This document shows positions 20,300-31,689 of a DNA stretch of 64,000 nt, one piece after another. This stretch comes from Trileptium ribeirensis (taxonomy: Eukaryota > Nematoda > Enoplea > Enoplida > Thoracostomopsidae). The translations under genes were made by a program, and so were the position numbers. The notes under the pieces were generated by a model. It made no database searches and was not told where the DNA came from. It saw only the letters and a program-made list of their open reading frames with translations. Where the stretch lies: positions 1-64,000 of the forward strand of contig JASANE010001758.1 of the NCBI GenBank assembly GCA_030248225.1, written 5' to 3'. Each line of letters starts with the position of its first letter. Within the stretch, counting starts at the first letter, position 1.

Positions 20300-21130
20300 A
20301 AAGTCAATTATACACAATTTATAAAGAAACATGCGATGCTGACAAAAGAACTCCAACAAGTATGCCAAGGCTTGGATCAAGATACAATCGGTGTTGAACG
20401 GAGCACAGCCGAGATCCAGCAAATATTAGAGCAACAACGACAGCAATCGAGCACGATCAATAAAGACGAACAGGCAAACTGGGCAAACCAAAACAAATTC
20501 GGTGCAAATCAAACGCGAATCAACGTAAATCGAGACCATTTCAATGCAAACTGAGAACAAAACAATGCTAACAGAAACCAACTAGGTGCAAAACAAGACC
20601 AAAGCGGCGCAAGTCTGGAAATATTCGGTTTATATATACTAAATGCTATTCAATGCAAACCGAGATCAATCTAACACAAATGGCGATGAATTCGGTGCAA
20701 AGAACGAATCGATGCAAACCAAATGCGATTCAATGCGAACCATGACCAATCCGACACAAATTACGAACAATTCGGTGCAAACCAAATGCAATATAATGCA
20801 AATCGAGATTAATACTGTGCAAACCACGATCAAATTGGTGCAAATCAAAACGAATTCGGTGCAAACCACACACGATATAGCACGCACCGAGATCAATTTG
20901 GCCTAAATTACGATCAATTCGGTGCAAGCAAAAACAAATTTGCACAAACCAAAGTAGATTCGAGACAAACCGAAACGAACTTGATGCAACTCAAATACGA
21001 TTCGTTGCAATCCCCGAATAATTCGTTGCAAACCAACGCAAGGCAATCCAGTCAACCAACACCAAATCATTGCAGGCCAAACCAAGGTCAATTCGGTGCC
21101 AACAAAGAGTGAATCAGAAGCGACAAAACC
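20300..21130 (+). pseudogene. Gag-like N/Q-rich region, unit B
   Basis: ELQQVCQGLDQDTIGVERST leads into EQQRQQSSTINKDEQ and then a long degenerate array of about 30-bp units (20490-21080) encoding variants of NRDQFGANQNQ in shifting frames. The DNA core is TCGGTGCAAACCAA. Frames change several times, so the array is decayed. No capsid segment is left in this unit; R3 follows about 240 bp later. Opposite-strand ORFs here are shadows. Confidence 0.6.
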
Positions 21131-21370
21131 TAAGCCAGGTGCAAGTATCCGGTGTTTCAAAAGCGCGATCTATAAAATCGGTACTAAAGAATAGTACCGT
21201 GTATCACAGCTGACGGGTAGCAAGTGTTCAGTGTGCTTTAACATTTTATCTTGTTATACTAAACATTGTTCGCTACGCGTTTGGTGTTTATCTTTCAAAA
21301 CCGAGAATGCTTCGGACTCCGCCACGCGAAATATAGGGCACAAATACTGATCACGAGAAAGAAGGACGCG

Positions 21371-21520
21371 CGCCAACTAAGTCGCCCCACCGGCATGCTA
21401 CTGGCCACACCTCGGACTGCATAATCTTCGGTGACGAATCCCGTCCCTATTCAATTACCGATAGACGTCATAAGGAAAGTAGACACCACCCCTACCCCAC
21501 TACAAATCGCAAAATATAAC
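21371..21520 (+). repeat. Repeat block R3 (truncated)
   Basis: Third copy of the R block, starting with GCGCGCCAA like R1, then CCCCACCGGCATGCTACTGG, ATCTTCGGTGACGAATCCCG and CACCACCCCTACCCCA. It stops matching R1/R2 at about 21515, where unrelated DNA containing a hAT MITE begins. Confidence 0.65.
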
Positions 21521-21603
21521 ACCTTAGTGTAGGGGATCTGGTAGGCTACATAGAAAATTCCCGGTCCCAACCCATCCGAATTCTCCAAAATTAACCCAAA
21601 AAC

Positions 21604-22207
21604 TAGGGAACGACCGAATACCTAATTTCACCGAATACCGAATATTCGGCCCCTACTATTCGACCGAATACCGAATAGTTGTTCGCAACACCTATGTATG
21701 ATGAGAAATCTATAACTCTATAAATCCACCACTGTATGTACGTGCACCATGCAACAGGTCGTTTTATGTTGTGTTGCTGAGTCAGCGATAGTTTTTGTTC
21801 GATGAATTTTTTGCTTTGTGCTCTCGTTTGCTAGGTTGAAGTTATAATTTTGTTTTTATTGATTTTTTATAACTTCATTATCTCGAGAACGGCGATAATT
21901 GGTGCGTGAAGTCATATCGTAAAAATATATATATATGAAAAACATAACTGTGGTGATCAGAACATTCGATCCGGCTGCGAACTGAATTGATGAGTCTCAA
22001 ACGCATCTTGTCTTAATAAAGTTGCAACACGTTGGACGTATTTAGCGGTTTGCAGCATAATTGTCAGGACTCCGGCTGTAAAATTAGGATATCTGGTGGG
22101 CAGATTTTGACTCTAGTTTTCAACTAACAACGACCAGTCAACTATTCGGTATTCGGCCGAATATTGCCAACTATTCGGCCGACTACCGAATATTCGGTCG
22201 TTCCCTA
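21604..22207. mobile_element. hAT-type MITE with intact ends and 8-bp target duplication
   Basis: The terminal inverted repeats are TAGGGAACGACCGAATA (21604-21620) and its exact complement at 22191-22207. The flanking target-site duplication CCAAAAAC is perfect (21596-21603 and 22208-22215). The subterminal regions carry several CCGAATA/TATTCGG repeats. At 604 bp with no transposase frame it is non-autonomous. The 8-bp duplication and TAGGG terminus are typical of the hAT superfamily. Intact ends imply a fairly recent insertion. Confidence 0.9.
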
Positions 22208-22539
22208 CCAAAAACCCAAAATTTTAAGTTTTCACCATTTTTATTGTTATACTTTCCATCCCATCAATTTCCAAAATCTTAATTTTTGTGATTTTATTTG
22301 TATGAGTTGCAACTAATTTGCATTTTTGCAACTGTTTATTTATTAGCTAACATGTAGTTAGCTTTATTATTGTTGTTCATTGAGTTCAGTTGAAGTCTGG
22401 GTCGGCAGTTGCAAGTGATACGCGTACTATGTTGTAGTTTCAGTGTTTTTAGTATCAATGCGCATAAAGAATTATGTGAAGCCTGTCTCGGCTATAATTG
22501 GTTACTCCTGTTGTGCATAAAATTATGCTTGAGTTCTTG

Positions 22540-23960
22540 AAACCGTGATCAATTCGACGTAAATTACGGTATATAAATTCGGTGCAAACAAAGAAGCAGT
22601 CGATGCAAACCAAACGCGATATAACGCAAACCAAGATCAAATCGATACAAGCCCGTTTACGCAAGCCCTGTCTAAGTTGTAAAATATTAAATGCCACTTC
22701 CGACAACGCCACCTAGCACAACGAAGCATGAAGAATCGGCGACAAAAAGAAAGAACGCCTACAAAAACGGAGAATACAACATCAAGTGCAAGAAGTTGGA
22801 ACTGTTCGTAACGACAACTGCAATTGATAAAGAACTCGCAACGTCAACAGAAGAAGTCTAGCTATTTTGTCAAAACTGGGACCCAAACGAATTGGAAATA
22901 CCACCGAACAACCGAAAAGAAATTCGGAAAGTATAGAATAAGAAATCTGGAACAAATTATCAATAGAAAGAACAGAAGAACAAAAAATCCAAAAAGCCGA
23001 AGAAACCCAACAAAACGAAAGCGAAACGCAAACAAAGAACGAAATACGAATCAGTTTCAAAGATCGAATCAAAATCAATATAAACAAAAACAACAACAAA
23101 AAAATCGTAATCCAAGGCAAAAAATATTATGGTATACAGTTTGGGTGAAGTATACACGGCGCCGAGTAAAGATAAAGAATCGGAGCAAGTACAGTAGGCA
23201 ATAACAACGGTCGGCGTTCAAGAAAGAAACAGTATTGAGCGAAGTACAGCCGAAATCCAACAAGAACAACAACAGCAACTCCCAAGTACGACCAAAAACG
23301 GTGAGCAACAAGAAACAAGAAGCGCTGCAAACCAAGAACAAACTGGTGCGAGTGTGATCAGAGCAACAAACGAATCAAATCAAAAATCAACGCGGGGGCA
23401 CAAGTTTTAACGCAATAAGGATTTGCGGTGCATTTCAAACGGTGAACACATGTAATCCAGCACAATCCACGTGCGTGACAACGAATTGAGGTGCATTTCA
23501 AACGGCGAGTCACATGAAAGCAAGGGCAAAGTATAGCAATTGTAACAACGCAAAACGGACCATACGGATACTACTGTGCGACACCTGTGGTACCGCAATG
23601 CAATTAAATGACACTCGACGGAAGCAATTCGATGATTAATCCTGGAGTAGCGTTAGCAACAGCAATACCGCACGTATACCAAATCCACCAACCATAACAA
23701 GCGACGGGGACAACGAATAAGGTAAACAACGGAAGCCCCGATTTTCCTGGAGAAAACCCAATCCATGGATATTTAACGGCAACCACAAATAAAGGTTACG
23801 TACCCCAATTGATCGATAGATTAACGATAGCATGGGAACAAGTACGGAATAATATTTTTAGCGCAGAAAACAATATTTCGGTCTGAGAGCAAAGAAAAGA
23901 ACATTTAACAATGGCGATCTTGCCCTTATGAAGAATCCGCACAAATCATTGATGGACCCT
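22540..23960 (+). pseudogene. Gag-like region, unit C (N-terminal to central)
   Basis: A short run of the 30-bp repeat (22545-22650) precedes an ATG frame at 22691 with MPLPTTPPSTTKHEESATKR, parallel to unit A's start at 13975. LFCQNWDPNELEIPPNNRKE, a Lys/Asn-rich stretch, ERSTAEIQQEQQQQ (about 23240) and NPGVALATAIPHVYQ (about 23640) follow, matching unit A landmarks in order. Frameshifts and stops are frequent. It is the third gag copy and has no R block of its own except the truncated R3 about 1.2 kb upstream. Confidence 0.55.
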
Positions 23961-23965
23961 TACAG

Positions 23966-24466
23966 TTGTGTCTATTATCCGGAATTCGATTAGACTTCCG
24001 CGTGGTTGTGGTCAAATTCCAGTATATTTTGCTTGTGAAGGTCGATAGCGCAATTAAACGCCCAAAATGGTACAACTACACGGAATTCAAACATTTCGAT
24101 GGTGATACGGAAAATTACGCAGGTTACGAAGATAAAAATAATGAACGTTCAAAAGAATCACGATTAGCCCATGAGGATTATTATTGTGGAATATGTAAAG
24201 GTCATGGAAAGAAGATAACGAAACGGGCCACGTATCATATGGGTGCAATGCAAAGTCAAATAGGTGTTTTTTTGTGGATTCAACAGGCATGCGTAGGGTT
24301 TGAAGACGATTCCCTAGAAGCCCTGTGGTATTATCCCCGTGCATCAAAATCTATACGGCTCAAGAACATATTGCACATGAAGTGGTATATGATTATACAT
24401 ACTGAGCTAGGTTTGAGCAATGAAGCAAGGAGTGAAGAGCGGCGGAAGAAACGGTCGAGAAACTGA
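23966..24466 (+). pseudogene. Gag-like region, unit C: decayed zinc knuckle
   Basis: An open frame of 166 codons carries WYNYTEFKHFDGDTENYAGY and CGICKGHGKKITKRATY. The latter has the spacing of a CCHC knuckle (C-x2-C-x4-H-x4-C), with His replaced by Lys and the last Cys by Arg, so it would not bind zinc. This suggests that the full Gag ended with a nucleocapsid knuckle, which is absent in unit A. The remaining C-terminus is Arg/Lys-rich. Recognition rests on the motif alone. Confidence 0.45.
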
Positions 24467-25440
24467 ATCAAAGTACAACGATAACAAGATTAAAAGTCAA
24501 GCGGAGCGGCTGATCTTTGAAGCAATAACGAAAGAACTCAAACACATCGATTAACGCAAAGGACAAGCCAACAATCGGTGCACAAAAGTGGAGCAACAAC
24601 AATAAATCCAAGTACAAAATAGCGGTTCTACGAAGATACCCGTTCGACCAATCGTTGAGATGTGGAGGAGGTGGCGTTCTTCTCAGGCATCGGCTTCCTC
24701 GCATCAATCTTGGTTGCTCAAGAAGTGCGGATAATGGAGGAAGACGGGGCCGGCTGCATTTTTCTCAGGTGCACTGAAACGCTCGTGAATCTACGCCTTC
24801 CAATAATGAGTAAAAAGATTTGGGGAATGAGCAATGACAAAGTGGTGGCAGCGCAATTGGCGGAGCCGGTGCAAAGACTAGTTGAAAAATAACGAATGCA
24901 CGAAGACGACCAAAACCAGCAGATTTTGGCGAATGTTCCGAAAAAGGACGATACGCAGTAGGTGCAACCTGACGAGTTTGCATTCTGCTCAGGTACAGGC
25001 AGTCAAGAAGCACGATTGCAAAAAATCAATACGGAACAAGAAAAGGTACAATTTGGCAGGTCTGTATTTTCTCAGGTGCACGTCGTCAGGAAGTGCTCAC
25101 GAAAAAACAGTGCGTCCTGCTGAGTTTGTATTCTTCTTAGGTGCAGGTCCCCAGTCCTCAAAAGGTCGAAATGAAACAGCATAGCGACAACGTAACAACG
25201 ACACCGAAGAACAATCCGTGAACCAAATAAAGAAATAACAATCGGTGAACCAACGAATAGGCCTGAAATCGGTGAAACGACGACAACAGCCAAAAGAATG
25301 GCAACAACAAAGAACCGGCGAATCGAAATCGGTATCGATTCAACGGCGACGAGGCCCATCGAGACAAAGAATTTCCGGTGGCCTCAAACCCCCAAGGACT
25401 TGCGACAAAATCGGCAAAGACGATTTTTGAACCGAATATA
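24467..25440 (+). repeat. Degenerate repeat encoding EF-F-SG-GSQ-like motifs
   Basis: Related segments recur at irregular intervals of about 80-110 bp: GTTCTTCTCAGGCATCGG (near 24675), CATTTTTCTCAGGTGCACTG (24755), GCATTCTGCTCAGGTACAGG (24980), GTATTTTCTCAGGTGCACG (25063) and GTATTCTTCTTAGGTGCAGG (25128). In one frame they read EFAFCSGTGSQEA or EFVFFLGAGPQSS. Frames shift between copies. This may be the 3' part of gag unit C or a separate decayed repeat. No protease or RT motif was found. Confidence 0.4.
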
Positions 25441-25906
25441 CGTAGGGTGTCACCCAAGAAATGTCAAAAATGCTATTCTGCAATAAAACTCTTTGGCTCT
25501 GGCGTCGTTGATACCCCACGGTTTCCTCCGCGATAAACCTCATGCAAAGTTTGTTGTTTCGGGGCATGCGCAGCTCCATATTTCAGCTGTTTCTGCTGAT
25601 AATCACGTTCCTCAACTGCCTTATTCGACAGTGACTTGTACTCTGTAAAAGTAACAGGATGCTAGCGTAGGTGGTTATTCAGACAACTTGTTCCAAAATC
25701 CTTCTCAAGCTTCCCCTGTATATCAATTTTTCACAAGAGTTGCACCGGCATGGGTGTCAGATGCATTAGTTACTGTAAAAACTCTCCACGGCGTCGAAGA
25801 CATTGATTAATATATATTTGATATTAAATAAAAAAATTTAAATAGTCCTGATTAAATCTTAAAACAATACGTAATTATGATTGAGCGTATGTAGTATAGT
25901 ATAATG
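25441..25906. other. No gene recognised
   Basis: One + frame of about 54 codons (about 25490-25650) looks protein-like but lacks a usable acceptor and is not recognised. Nothing else is supported. Confidence 0.35.
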
Positions 25907-26699
25907 CAGGGAGTAACCGGAATTCCGGTACCGGCGAAAATCGTGTTCCGGCATAGGGCAAAAACAATACCGGAACCGGCATTCCGATTTGAAAGTTTTT
26001 TTGAAATTTTTCACATATTTACTTCATCTGTGGTCCAGACATATATAATATATACATAATGATCTAATCCTAATACAGCCAAGCAAAAGAAAAGACTATC
26101 TCAGGAATTTACCATGTGAAGCGTAAGTAGGACACATAATTTTATTGGAATTTGTCATCTTAACCAGTAACGTTATCTGCAACACAGCCAGAAACTGCGT
26201 TCTTGGCAATGAACTGTATTTAAACTGTGGGAGTACTATCACAGTTTGTCTTATTCATAGCATTCTGATTAGAAAGTTATCATTATCATGTATAACTGAC
26301 GGGCACTGGTTGCCCAACGCTAGTGTAAACAGTGTTTCTGACCACTGATCAGAAAATTATAGTATATTTCCCTTCTATTATTTTCGCTTAGAATCATATA
26401 AACCAATAATTTCAAGTTTTCTACAGGATAACATGTAACAAACGTATGTGTGTAGTACAGTGAGGCGACTGGAGACTGGTTATCTAAAAACCCACATATT
26501 AATCGATAAATATATAAACATTATTAGCTTCTTCAGTCTTTCATTAAAGTTTCAGAAAGGCAATAATGGCATCGCAATATATTAAGTTTAATGTAAATTT
26601 TGTTTTTGATGCATGTTAAATCCACTTCATTTCTTCCTTCTTCTGTTTTACTATATATATAAATTTCGAAGACCAGGTTCCGGTTCCGGATATTCCCTG
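25907..26699 (-). mobile_element. CCGGAA-rich hAT-like element, copy a
   Basis: The ends are CAGGGAGTAACCGGAATTCC (from 25907) and, on the opposite strand, CAGGGAATATCCGGAACCGG (ending 26699). The interior matches copies b and c in reverse orientation: 26280-26470 corresponds to about 53000-53170. At 793 bp it is shorter than copy c (1118 bp). The flanking octamers GTATAATG and GTAAGAAT do not match convincingly, so the target duplication has eroded or rearranged. No transposase is present. The CAGGG terminus suits hAT. Confidence 0.8.
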
Positions 26700-28623
26700 G
26701 TAAGAATCTTATTAATCAAATGTCGCGATGCTTGTGTGCGCTATCCTGAATGCGGTGAGCCTAAACTTCTTATGTATGTACTACAAGGACAGTGTACATT
26801 TACCATATTAGGTTATTCATGGCACAATTGGTTTTTGATTAAGTTGTGCATCTGCCATAGAATCATCTTTGCTTCTTTATGTCATTTAATTGATGAAAGT
26901 ATCTTTTTACCAAAAACGTTTAGGTAATATATATTTGTTGATAATGGTATCTCACATGTGGGTAAACCCAGAAATTAAACGTATCAGTCGTTCGTTGGAC
27001 AAATCTTCTAGTACGAATCGTGATGGTAAGTAAATGTCGATCCAGAGAGGTCGCGATAACCAGCTTTTCCAGCTTGCACAGGTGCTGACAGCGGTTAGTG
27101 TGGAGCAATAGATCTTTGTTAGGTATATAATGCCCAAAATACGTATGCTCTTTAGATTCTTGGCCGCCAACATCGATTCGAGCCATAATACTCGGGATTC
27201 GGACATAAGGGGCCCTGTGTGTCCGACTAGAACCCCTATGGGCGATTTTAACCACTTTATATCGCGAGCGCTTTACTGGTCAAACTCCGACACCGCGTTT
27301 TGAGTTGCTAACGAAAATCAAAGCTGTCAGTTCGTTAATAATTTCAACGGCACCATAGACTAAATTTATGCAGCAATTGCTTAGGATTTGAATTGGAGTT
27401 AGTTGCTTTGTTCTTAGTAGAAGATCTTGTTAGAATGAAGTAAGCTCGCAACTGACTGCCAATTTGGAACCCCGTAATACCGCTACAATGAATAGCTAGT
27501 AATTTTCTTTGTGATTCTAAACACGTTAGCTTATGAACGCTTATTTTAATGTTGAGTTTTGTATTATTTATGTAATATGATGGTAGAAATCATGTTAGGC
27601 GCGGTTTGCTATAATTCAAGTCTGGTACCTAAGTAGGAGAAGATACGGAGCTTATGTGTGAATGATTACAGACTTCAAAACGCGCAACTGTCGTAGCATC
27701 GTTTCGTATGTTGTATTTGTTATTACAGAAAATTATCGAGGGTTGGCATTTTCAATTTCATGGTGTTCAACCGGTGAGGTAGGTATTAATCTCGGGTCTC
27801 TTATGTGCCGCTACTAAGTCTGGATTGTACTACAGCCAGTGTATATAATTCTATTTTCTGCTGTGGGAATGGCGGCAGCCGCTATGTTGCTTTGCTGTGT
27901 GTTGCCAGGTTTTCTAACAAGTTTTTGATTAGTCTAATTTTGATAAATCGTGTACGCGTACATAATGGAAAAGCATTACTTGTTCGCGTTCATCGGTTTT
28001 ATGATCGTGAACTGGCTTGACAAAAGGACTACTCAGATGTATGCGCTTAAAGTTTACTCACGCATAAAGAGAAAATTGGTTTGCTAGTGATCGCTTAAAA
28101 ACAATAGTAACGGATTCAGGATAATAAAGATAATCTCCGAATCAGGATGAAACTTATATAAAGCTCAACGCTAGTTCAACACTTCATTTAATTTACTTTT
28201 TCATGTCTTCTCTTATTTATGACTTTCATTGCTTCCTTACTTTTCTCTTTGTCACGATTGTTCGTTGTAACGTTGATATTATATATTGGCCGCAACGTAA
28301 TTCTTCCTGCAAATTCCTGTATTTCAAGCCTGTGCACAAAATCACTATAAAGCTGCTGCTTATGACGCTAACCGTATATATTCGCTAACGCTAACTTCGC
28401 TTCGCGCCTAACTAAAGCGCATAAATAGAGATTTGATTTCAAATGGGTTATGTACGAATCAATCCGATCAGCTGAAGTCAGTCGAGTTATTCGTGCCACC
28501 CTGAAGAAACCCAATAATGGACATTGTCAAGTTTCGTCGTTATGCCGGCTGGTACTTATACTTCGCTTCGCTCGTTTCATCTGAACATCAACCAATTCAA
28601 TAACATTGTAATTGTTATTGCAG
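26700..28623. other. No gene confidently recognised
   Basis: A TATA-like TATATAAA lies at 28156. An ORF at 27805-28020 and a 45-nt splice-bounded segment at 27729-27773 were considered and not accepted. If the exon at 28624 is the second coding exon, the first exon and promoter of the NOM1-like gene should lie here. Confidence 0.4.
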
Positions 28624-28736
28624 ATATTCGTAGAGCAAAAACGAGCTTTGTCAAAGTTTTTGGTCGTAAAGAAAAGCGAAAGGAACAGCGAAGGATGAAG
28701 AAAATGAAACGTGTCGCGTTTGCGAAACACTTAAAG
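28624..28736 (+). CDS. NOM1: Tentative N-terminal exon of NOM1-like gene
   Basis: A 113-nt exon (2 nt completing a codon, then 37 codons, ending in phase 0) has acceptor TTGTTATTGCAG and donor GTATTC. It encodes FVKVFGRKEKRKEQRRMKKM and FAKHLK. NOM1/Sgd1 proteins carry a basic GRKSRKELRKEKR-type segment near the N-terminus, which this resembles. It ends in phase 0 and the exon at 55207 starts in phase 0, so they could join across a 26.5-kb transposon-filled intron. Alternatively the frame is open upstream to an ATG at 28542, making this a first exon, or it belongs to another basic nucleolar protein. Confidence 0.5.
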
Positions 28737-29640
28737 GTATTCTAATAGTATTTCTCTTTATAATTCTTAAGTGGTTGGGTATAAAAACATAATATATATT
28801 TATAATGATTTGAAACATAGCCGATAATCGCCGAGCTGTCAGAGCTAAATATGTTAAATCAAACGATGAACCGGCGAACAAATTGTGTGCCGGGCGACTC
28901 TTTTCATAACGGGTATCGTTTTAGTGACGTACGTTTTAGCTTATGCTGGATCCGCCAACTTAACACCAACTTCTTGGATCCTGAATACCGTTGAATTGTG
29001 TTTCAATTTCACGGGAACACGTGATTTGTAAAGTAAACAAGTATATGTTTCACGCTAGCCGTGTGAGAAGGTACGCTATCAGTAACCTCTATGTTCTTTC
29101 ACCATCAAGCGTGGTTTCCTGGCTTCTCCCAATTAGGGAGGGCTTACTGGAATTTTTCTGTGCCCATAGCAACATGTCTCTTGGTTCAGTGGTTCCTCCA
29201 AAATTTTTTGCTTCACTCGATAAAAACTCCCAGTTTACCTAAAACTTGACTTTTTAAAAAAATTCCATTGTGAAGTTAAATATTTGATTGATGTACTTAC
29301 AAAGTTTAGATTAAACAGTCGCTTTTAACCTCAAACTAAACTGCTACCAGGCGGGTGCCCGGGTGGCGGGTAGTGTGACTTCCTGCCTCTGACCTCGTTG
29401 AGAGGCCCACTGTAGGACAGCTAAGAATAAAGTGAACTAATTTCCCAGTTCATAAAATAAGCAGCCCCGGACTAAATCTCGGCAGTCTGCCCGACTCCTG
29501 GGGCAGGATGGTGGTCCCCGTTTTTGCACACGCCCATGCGTTTATACGCTAAATTTATTATTTTCAGAAATATATATAATGTGAAAAACAATAATAGAGC
29601 TATGCCGTTCCAGGGGGGAGGATTTATCCTTCTTTTGGTC
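28737..29640. other. No gene recognised; possible 5' end of an R1/Jockey-like element
   Basis: 28737-29340 shows nothing. 29341-29525 is GC-richer and could be the 5' untranslated region of the decayed non-LTR element that follows. Confidence 0.35.
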
Positions 29641-31620
29641 TACCATAAATCTTGAGATTGTAAACATTGGTAACATCCGAACCTTTGTTACGCGACGAGG
29701 AATGTATCTTCCTTATGTTACTCTTGCTAGTGGAATTGGAGCTGGTTATATACATATATTGTTTAGTTGGATCACTTCAGGACTTCTCAGGGCTCGATCA
29801 CAGGATAATCCGATGTGAGTTATATGGATTGGTGTGAGGGGATGAACCCTGGGGCTTTAACATTAGTAATATTCATAGCCTTCATTATTCGACGGAGGTA
29901 AAGAATGCTATCCTAGGGGTTTCTATGCCCGAAACACTGGTGGCGACCGATGATGTGCATATGGCTGTATCGGTTTTAAACAGTGTGTTTTTGCAGTCAT
30001 GTAAAGCGTGCTGTCATAAAAAGATGTTGACTAGGAAGGTGAATAAACAGTGGTGGAGTTTGGAATTAGAGGTACAGAGAGTGAATGTCTGCAAGGCATA
30101 TGATAGGGTTTGTCGATTTCATACTTATAGGGACTGGTACAGGTTTCGCAACCAACAACGTACCTAAAAAGTATGATTGCTACTGCAAAGAAGAAATATT
30201 GGAGGAAATTTGTGCAAACCTATTGTCCACTGCTGAGAACTTTCGCCTGCGCAGTTGGGCAGAGCTAGGAAAGATGGGGAGATATGCAGACGTTGATAGA
30301 GATGACGTTGTGCATCTTCTGTTGTCTATTCCAGTTCTTAATCATAGTCAGGATGAAGCTAGAACCATGATGGTTACCGAAAGGGAAGGATTACGAAATA
30401 TTACTAATATGCTGAGTATGGAGAGAATTCTATAGCTACAAAACAAAAGGTACTGATGATATCTATGCAATGTTGACGAAATTGAGCCTACATGGCATTG
30501 AGTAAACATTAGCGCGTATATTTGGGGTATGGTGTTGAGTTTGGGGTATATCCCCAGTGCTTGGAAGATTTCGAGTATGGTCTCCATACTCACACCGGGT
30601 AAGACGGACTACACGGATCCACAGGCCTTTCGACCGATATGGATGTCTTTATTATGTTAAACACTAGAGATATTAGCTATTGAGGGCAAACTGCTGTCGC
30701 GCCAGCATACGTATAAATGCTGGTAGAAATACCATGTCAGTTTACATTCTGTCGTTACATGGATTGAACAATATACGATCAAGGGGACATACGTGATTGG
30801 ATTCTTCTCGGACATTTCTGAGACTTGATAATACTAAACCTGAATATATACTTAGAGGATTAGATAGATTTGAAGTTCCAGCGTGCCTGAGGCGATGGTT
30901 GTATAACCTTCTTTCTAAGAAACAGAACTGTGCTGACAAGATTGGGCACCGCCAAAGCTATTGTCAGGACAACCAGACGTTTTCCTGAAGGGGTATCATT
31001 TCACCACTACTGTGCAGCTCAGTTGAGGATGGCCTTATATATATCACTCGTTCTCTTTTCGCAGTCGTTCTAGATGCACAGACCAGTGTCATAAAGACAG
31101 GTCAATTAACTTGATAATCCAATGCAACACTTACGTGGCACTGCCACGTGGACTTATGCTACACATGATGTAACATTTCACATGTCTTACTTGAATTCTT
31201 ATATATATATAAACCATTTCCTTGCCTTAGTAAAACATTTCAGTCTTGAACTATCATGACCACCCCACAACATCTTAGAATTATTTGATGAGACGATAAC
31301 AAAGTGCATTGTCTACTCTGATGTCGGTACTTCTCTGGACGTCCACTAATTTGGGGGTAGCTTGTCGGAGAGTGCAGAGAGCAGGCGATACTATGGTCGC
31401 TTGGTGTTATAAGAGACGGCGCTCGATCAGTCTGAGCAAAAGTGCTTTGGTGATTTTTACCCGGAAAAGATCTAGTAGAAATTATGTAGATATTAGATTA
31501 GATGGGACTGCTCTGGTTCCGAAGGAGCATGTTAAGTGCTTGGGACTTAACTTGGAAGAAGCCTATAGTGAGGCTAAGAAACTGCTTTTTGCTATAGCGG
31601 CTGGTACCAATTAGGATTTC
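29640..31620 (+). mobile_element. Decayed R1/Jockey-type non-LTR retrotransposon, copy 1
   Basis: Frame fragments on + in the expected order: endonuclease remnant (29640-29800), NKQWWSLELEVQRVNV linker (about 30043), GTDDIYAMLTKLSLHG (30452; RT start, consensus GxDGI), FRPI-like (30628), NTKPEYILRGLDRFEVPACL (30830, RT palm flank) and SLSKSALVIFTRKRSSR (31435, RT thumb) with LDGTALVPKEHVKCLGLNL. Many stops and frameshifts occur and the YADD-bearing segment is not readable. The element is inactive and old. A second copy starts directly after. Confidence 0.75.
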
Positions 31621-31689
31621 AGGCCCAAATTTGTGCATTTCATTTTATAACACGATCATCATTCCTTCATGGCTATAGATAATGGAACG

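Noticed and set aside
22782..23341. Hydrophobic minus-strand ORFs resembling membrane proteins
   Set aside because: Antisense of a Lys/Asn/Gln-rich gag region; the apparent membrane segments come from A-rich codons read backwards.
25490..25650. 54-codon + strand frame
   Set aside because: Protein-like in composition but begins after a stop without acceptor AG and matches nothing I recognise.
27729..27773. 45-nt segment with AG and GT borders
   Set aside because: Its phase does not fit the exon at 28624 and it is too short to assess.
27805..28020. 71-codon + strand ORF with RVRVHNGKALLVRVH
   Set aside because: Briefly resembled a ribosomal protein segment, but the following residues do not match and no splice partners were found.
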